A program made the translations under genes and the position numbers. From the NCBI GenBank assembly GCA_025353305.1, contig JANXQX010000256.1, positions 1-7,033 of the forward strand: DNA of 7,033 nt. The letters run 5' to 3'. This DNA comes from Holophagaceae bacterium. Its GTDB lineage: Bacteria > Acidobacteriota > Holophagae > Holophagales > Holophagaceae. A model generated the notes under the pieces. The model did not search any database, was not told the origin of the DNA, and saw only the letters and a list, made by a program, of their open reading frames with translations. Each line of letters starts with the position of its first letter. The first letter of the stretch is position 1. Shown here piece after piece: positions 4,286-7,033 of this stretch.

Positions 4286-6817
4286 ATGAACTATTTTCGT
4301 TCTATCACCGCACTATTTGTGGCTGCGATCATCACGCTCATCGACGGATGCTCTGGAGGGGGAAGCACCCCACCTCCACCTTCTCCGCCTGTGATCTCGT
4401 CATTCGCGTCAAATCCTGCCTCGGGGTTTGGCGGTCAGACCTGCACCCTTTCCTGGGTGGTAAGCGGAGCGAGCAGCATCGCCATTGATAGCGGGATCGG
4501 AGACGTGACAAGCGTCAGTTCCAAGGTTGTTTATCCTCTCAGCACGACTACCTATACCCTCACAGCTTCCAACGCAGGTGGAAGCCACACGGCTTCCACC
4601 ACCATTGCAATCAATGATTCCATTGTGATTCCACCGAGTACCAAAGTGCTAGACCAGACCACAACTCAAAACCTCTCGAACATTTCTCAAAACGGCAGCG
4701 TTTTGACTTTCAGCCAATCCTCGAGCACCCTACAGAACCTGAAATTCGGCGACAGCGTTGTGTTGGGGGTGACAAATGCTACACCTAATGGTTTGCTCAG
4801 GAAAGTTACCTCAGTCACTCAGAATGGATCTCAAATCATAGTGAATACAGGTGCGTCAACCATTGAAGAAATTATTTCCAAATGTGATTTTGCGGCCAGT
4901 AAAGTATTAACTCCTTCAGATGTTGCTCAAGCCGTCTCCCTGACGCCAGGGATCTCATTGGAGCCAAAAAAAGGAAGGAAGAATATTTCGAATCCGCAAG
5001 CTACGGCATCTGGTTTTTATATTGAATTGAATAACGTGGTCTTGTACGATGAAGACAATAATTTGCAAACAACAAATGATCAAATTATTGGAAATGGAAG
5101 TATTACACTCAATCCTAGCTTTAATTTTGTTCTAAAGGTGAGTGATTCTTCAGTCAAAGAATTATCCTATTCAACGACGCTTAATGAAACTGTTGATATC
5201 GACGTATCTGCAAAATTATCGAAGTCTGTCGACAAGAAATTTGAGATTCCGGGCGCCAGATGGTATTTCCAGCCGATTGTGGTGATGGTAGGATGGCTCC
5301 CTGTCGTGATTCAGCCAGTCTTGACAGTAAATGTTGGAATTAATGGCGAGATATTTGCAGGGGTCACAGCTGGCGTCATTCAACAGGCCACCCTTACTTA
5401 CGGGCTATCCTATATTAATGGTCAATGGGCCCCGATTTCAAGCCTCACCAACACATTTCAATGGAACCCCCCTGAACTTACCGCCGGGTGCAATTTTAAA
5501 GCTTTCCTTGGCCCACAGTTTAATTTATCAATTTATGGGATTATTGGACCCTACGGTGAGGCTAGGGGTTACCTTAACCTGGATGCAGATATTTTTAGAA
5601 CCCCATGGTGGCAGATTTTTGGCGGCCTCGAGGCTGATGTTGGTGTAAGAGTCGAAATTCTTGGGAAAAAGATTATCAATGATTATGAATTCCCGGCTGC
5701 AATCGGGTACAGAAGACTGCTGGCGCAGGCTACGACACCTTACTTACAACCAGGCACCGTATCTGGCAGTGTCAAAAATGCCATCACAAACACGGGACTT
5801 TCCGGCGTCAGTATTAATGTTTATAAAGAAACCAATTTGTTGGCAACAAGCATGTCCAATGCTGCCGGAGCTTACGCAATACCGGTTCCTGCAGGAAGTG
5901 GTTATAAAATTGAATTTATAAAGAGTGGATTTTTATCCACTACTTATAATGATGTGACCGTCCAGGCGAACTTGACCACATTCCTCGAAGTAGTCCTCCA
6001 AATTGATACGGCCCACGCCGGGAATGGTGCGATTGGTGGGAAGATCGTCAACGCATTCAATGGTTCACCGGTTGGAGGTTTGACTCTAAAACTTCGCGCC
6101 GGAATCAATGCAACCAGTGGGACCGTTATCTCAACTACGGGTACCAACTCATCAGGCCAGTATTCTGTGGCCAATTTGCCTGCAGGCAATTATACCCTAG
6201 AAATGAGTGGTACTGGTTTTAATACAGCATTCATGACGGCGATTTGTGTTGGTAACACTACGACCGGAAATCAGGATGGATCGATAACCCCGATACTGGC
6301 TTCTGGTGAGACCAGGATCATCCTGACATGGGGCGAAATTCCTTATGATCTAGATTCGCATTTGACAGGACCCGTACCGTCTTCGGCGGACCGATTCCAT
6401 GTCTTTTTCGCCGATCGCACATTCTCTTTTGGGGGAACTACCTATGCTGACCTGGATTTGGATGATACTTACTCATACGGACCAGAAACAGTCACGATTC
6501 GCGAGCAAACTTTAGGTGTGTACCGATATTCTGTTTATAATTATAGTAACGGAACCAGCACTAATAGCACTGATCTCTCCTTGTCTAATGCCACGGTTAG
6601 GGTCTACCGGGGTAACAATCTTGTGGCTACCTTTAATGTACCGAATAATCGAGGCGGGACTTTATGGACCGTTTTTGAATTGAATGGTAACACCATTACC
6701 CCAATCAATACAATGTCTTATCAAGGATCATCTTGGGATGTTCCTATTGTGTCGAAAGGCGGTACTATTGTTACTGATAGTGAATTAATATTCAATCACG
6801 GTACAAAAAGTAAATAG
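4286..6817 (+). CDS. Large multidomain surface lipoprotein (Ig-like, carboxypeptidase-regulatory-like, YfaP-like)
   Basis: 843 residues. The signal peptide (R5, hydrophobic 7-19) ends at IDGC with C22 as the likely lipidated cysteine; Asp at -2 is unusual, but the SGGGSTPPPPSPP tether after it is typical of lipoproteins. Residues 34-110 are an Ig-like domain (PPVISSFASNPASGFGGQ, LSWVVSGASSIAID, TTTYTLTASNAGG). Residues about 118-480 form a long beta-rich region, which I recognise as a recurrent but unnamed block in bacterial surface proteins: GLLRKVTSV (169-177), FYIELNNVVLYD (244-255), IVVMVGWLPVVIQPVLTV (331-348), NLDADIFRTPWWQIFGGLEA (431-450). Two carboxypeptidase-regulatory-like beta sandwiches follow at about 490-573 and 582-656. 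The C-terminus, about 676-843, resembles the YfaP family: LTWGEIPYDLDSHL (680-693), RFHVFF, TTYADLDLDDT (718-728), YGPET, GTLWTVFELNG (791-801). No catalytic site is evident, so a structural, adhesive or polymer-binding surface role is likely. Its interior (about 4860-5240) is AT-rich compared with its first 500 bases. Confidence 0.85.
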   Translation: MNYFRSITALFVAAIITLIDGCSGGGSTPPPPSPPVISSFASNPASGFGGQTCTLSWVVSGASSIAIDSGIGDVTSVSSKVVYPLSTTTYTLTASNAGGSHTASTTIAINDSIVIPPSTKVLDQTTTQNLSNISQNGSVLTFSQSSSTLQNLKFGDSVVLGVTNATPNGLLRKVTSVTQNGSQIIVNTGASTIEEIISKCDFAASKVLTPSDVAQAVSLTPGISLEPKKGRKNISNPQATASGFYIELNNVVLYDEDNNLQTTNDQIIGNGSITLNPSFNFVLKVSDSSVKELSYSTTLNETVDIDVSAKLSKSVDKKFEIPGARWYFQPIVVMVGWLPVVIQPVLTVNVGINGEIFAGVTAGVIQQATLTYGLSYINGQWAPISSLTNTFQWNPPELTAGCNFKAFLGPQFNLSIYGIIGPYGEARGYLNLDADIFRTPWWQIFGGLEADVGVRVEILGKKIINDYEFPAAIGYRRLLAQATTPYLQPGTVSGSVKNAITNTGLSGVSINVYKETNLLATSMSNAAGAYAIPVPAGSGYKIEFIKSGFLSTTYNDVTVQANLTTFLEVVLQIDTAHAGNGAIGGKIVNAFNGSPVGGLTLKLRAGINATSGTVISTTGTNSSGQYSVANLPAGNYTLEMSGTGFNTAFMTAICVGNTTTGNQDGSITPILASGETRIILTWGEIPYDLDSHLTGPVPSSADRFHVFFADRTFSFGGTTYADLDLDDTYSYGPETVTIREQTLGVYRYSVYNYSNGTSTNSTDLSLSNATVRVYRGNNLVATFNVPNNRGGTLWTVFELNGNTITPINTMSYQGSSWDVPIVSKGGTIVTDSELIFNHGTKSK
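4577..4600 (+). other. Perfect 10-bp GC-rich stem-loop inside the lipoprotein gene
   Basis: GGTGGAAGCC and GGCTTCCACC are exact reverse complements separated by ACAC. They lie in frame in the Ig-like domain, encoding residues 98-105 (GGSHTAST). No run of T follows, so this is not a typical intrinsic terminator. A stem of this strength in mRNA about 290 bases after the start codon would be stable. Function unknown. Confidence 0.6.
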
Positions 6818-6938
6818 TCAATCAGTATGTCCTGAAGTATAGGAACCCACAACGCTGGGCCGGGAGTAAATCGCATTCATTCAACCCCAAAGGGGGTAAC
6901 CCCAACAAACGTGCAACCAGGGATCAAGTAGGCTGAGG

Positions 6939-7033
6939 TCAGGCTGTCGCCGTCGCGTGGAGCTGTAACCCAAGGGCGTGGACGACCTTGATGAAGGTAT
7001 CCAGCTCCGGGTTTCCCTCCGGGGACAGGGCCC
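6939..7033 (-). CDS. HigA-type addiction-module antidote protein, C-terminus (partial)
   Basis: The minus strand is open from the window edge to a TGA at 6941-6939 and encodes the last 30 residues of a protein. They begin ALSPEGNPELDTFIKVVHAL and end GLQLHATATA. The pattern LSxxGNPxLDTxxKVxxALGLxL is the recognisable C-terminal end of small helix-turn-helix (XRE-type) antidote proteins of about 100 residues, which pair with a RelE/HigB-like toxin. In that family the antidote binds the toxin and represses the operon. The helix-turn-helix part and any toxin gene would lie to the right of the window, the toxin usually just upstream of the antidote on the same (minus) strand. The gene converges on the lipoprotein gene with 121 bases between the stop codons. 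The family call rests on 30 residues only. Confidence 0.7.
   Translation of the reverse strand, partial: ALSPEGNPELDTFIKVVHALGLQLHATATA

Noticed and set aside
5331..5648. 105-residue open frame overlapping the lipoprotein gene in another frame
   Set aside because: It lies wholly inside the 843-residue gene, with no ribosome-binding site or recognisable motif.
6884..6903. Short GC hairpins (ACCCC/GGGGT or GGGG/CCCC) between the convergent genes as a terminator
   Set aside because: Stems of only four or five pairs, competing with each other, and no T-run follows on either strand.

Overview
This 7.0 kb window looks like chromosomal DNA from a diderm (Gram-negative-type) bacterium of roughly balanced base composition. 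The evidence is four consecutive plus-strand genes whose products all carry export signals and belong to envelope-type families: CsgG-like proteins and a large surface lipoprotein. The Kelch-repeat remnant, the CsgG/SHOCT proteins and the Ig-like/YfaP-like lipoprotein together would fit an Acidobacteriota (Holophagae-type) or deltaproteobacterial-grade genome. That placement is inference and cannot be settled from the window.

Layout. Positions 1-510 hold no convincing gene; the only clear structure is a 17-nt perfect palindrome at 46-62. At about 514-690 there is a degraded fragment of a Kelch-repeat gene, and its open frame runs into the start codon of the next gene (ATGA overlap at 726-729). 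Three CsgG-family genes follow: 726-1625 (CsgG-like domain plus FlgT C-terminal-like domain), 1762-2781 (same architecture, lipoprotein signal) and 2882-4108 (diverged CsgG-like domain, then TPR-like helices and a C-terminal SHOCT domain). They are separated by 136 and 100 bases. After a 177-base gap comes an 843-residue lipoprotein gene (4286-6817). It carries an Ig-like domain, a long unnamed central beta-rich region, two carboxypeptidase-regulatory-like beta domains and a YfaP-like C-terminal domain. A convergent minus-strand gene enters from the right edge (6939-7033); its last 30 residues match the C-terminus of HigA-type addiction-module antidote proteins.

How the genes may work together. 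CsgG is the pore of the curli secretion channel, and related domains occur in FlgT and other envelope assembly factors. No curli subunit or CsgE/CsgF-like gene is visible. The three CsgG-like proteins and the large lipoprotein could form one envelope or secretion assembly, with the 2882-4108 product as a TPR/SHOCT adaptor. This is a hypothesis from gene order and shared family, not something the sequence proves. No convincing promoter or terminator was found, so whether the four genes share one transcript is open.
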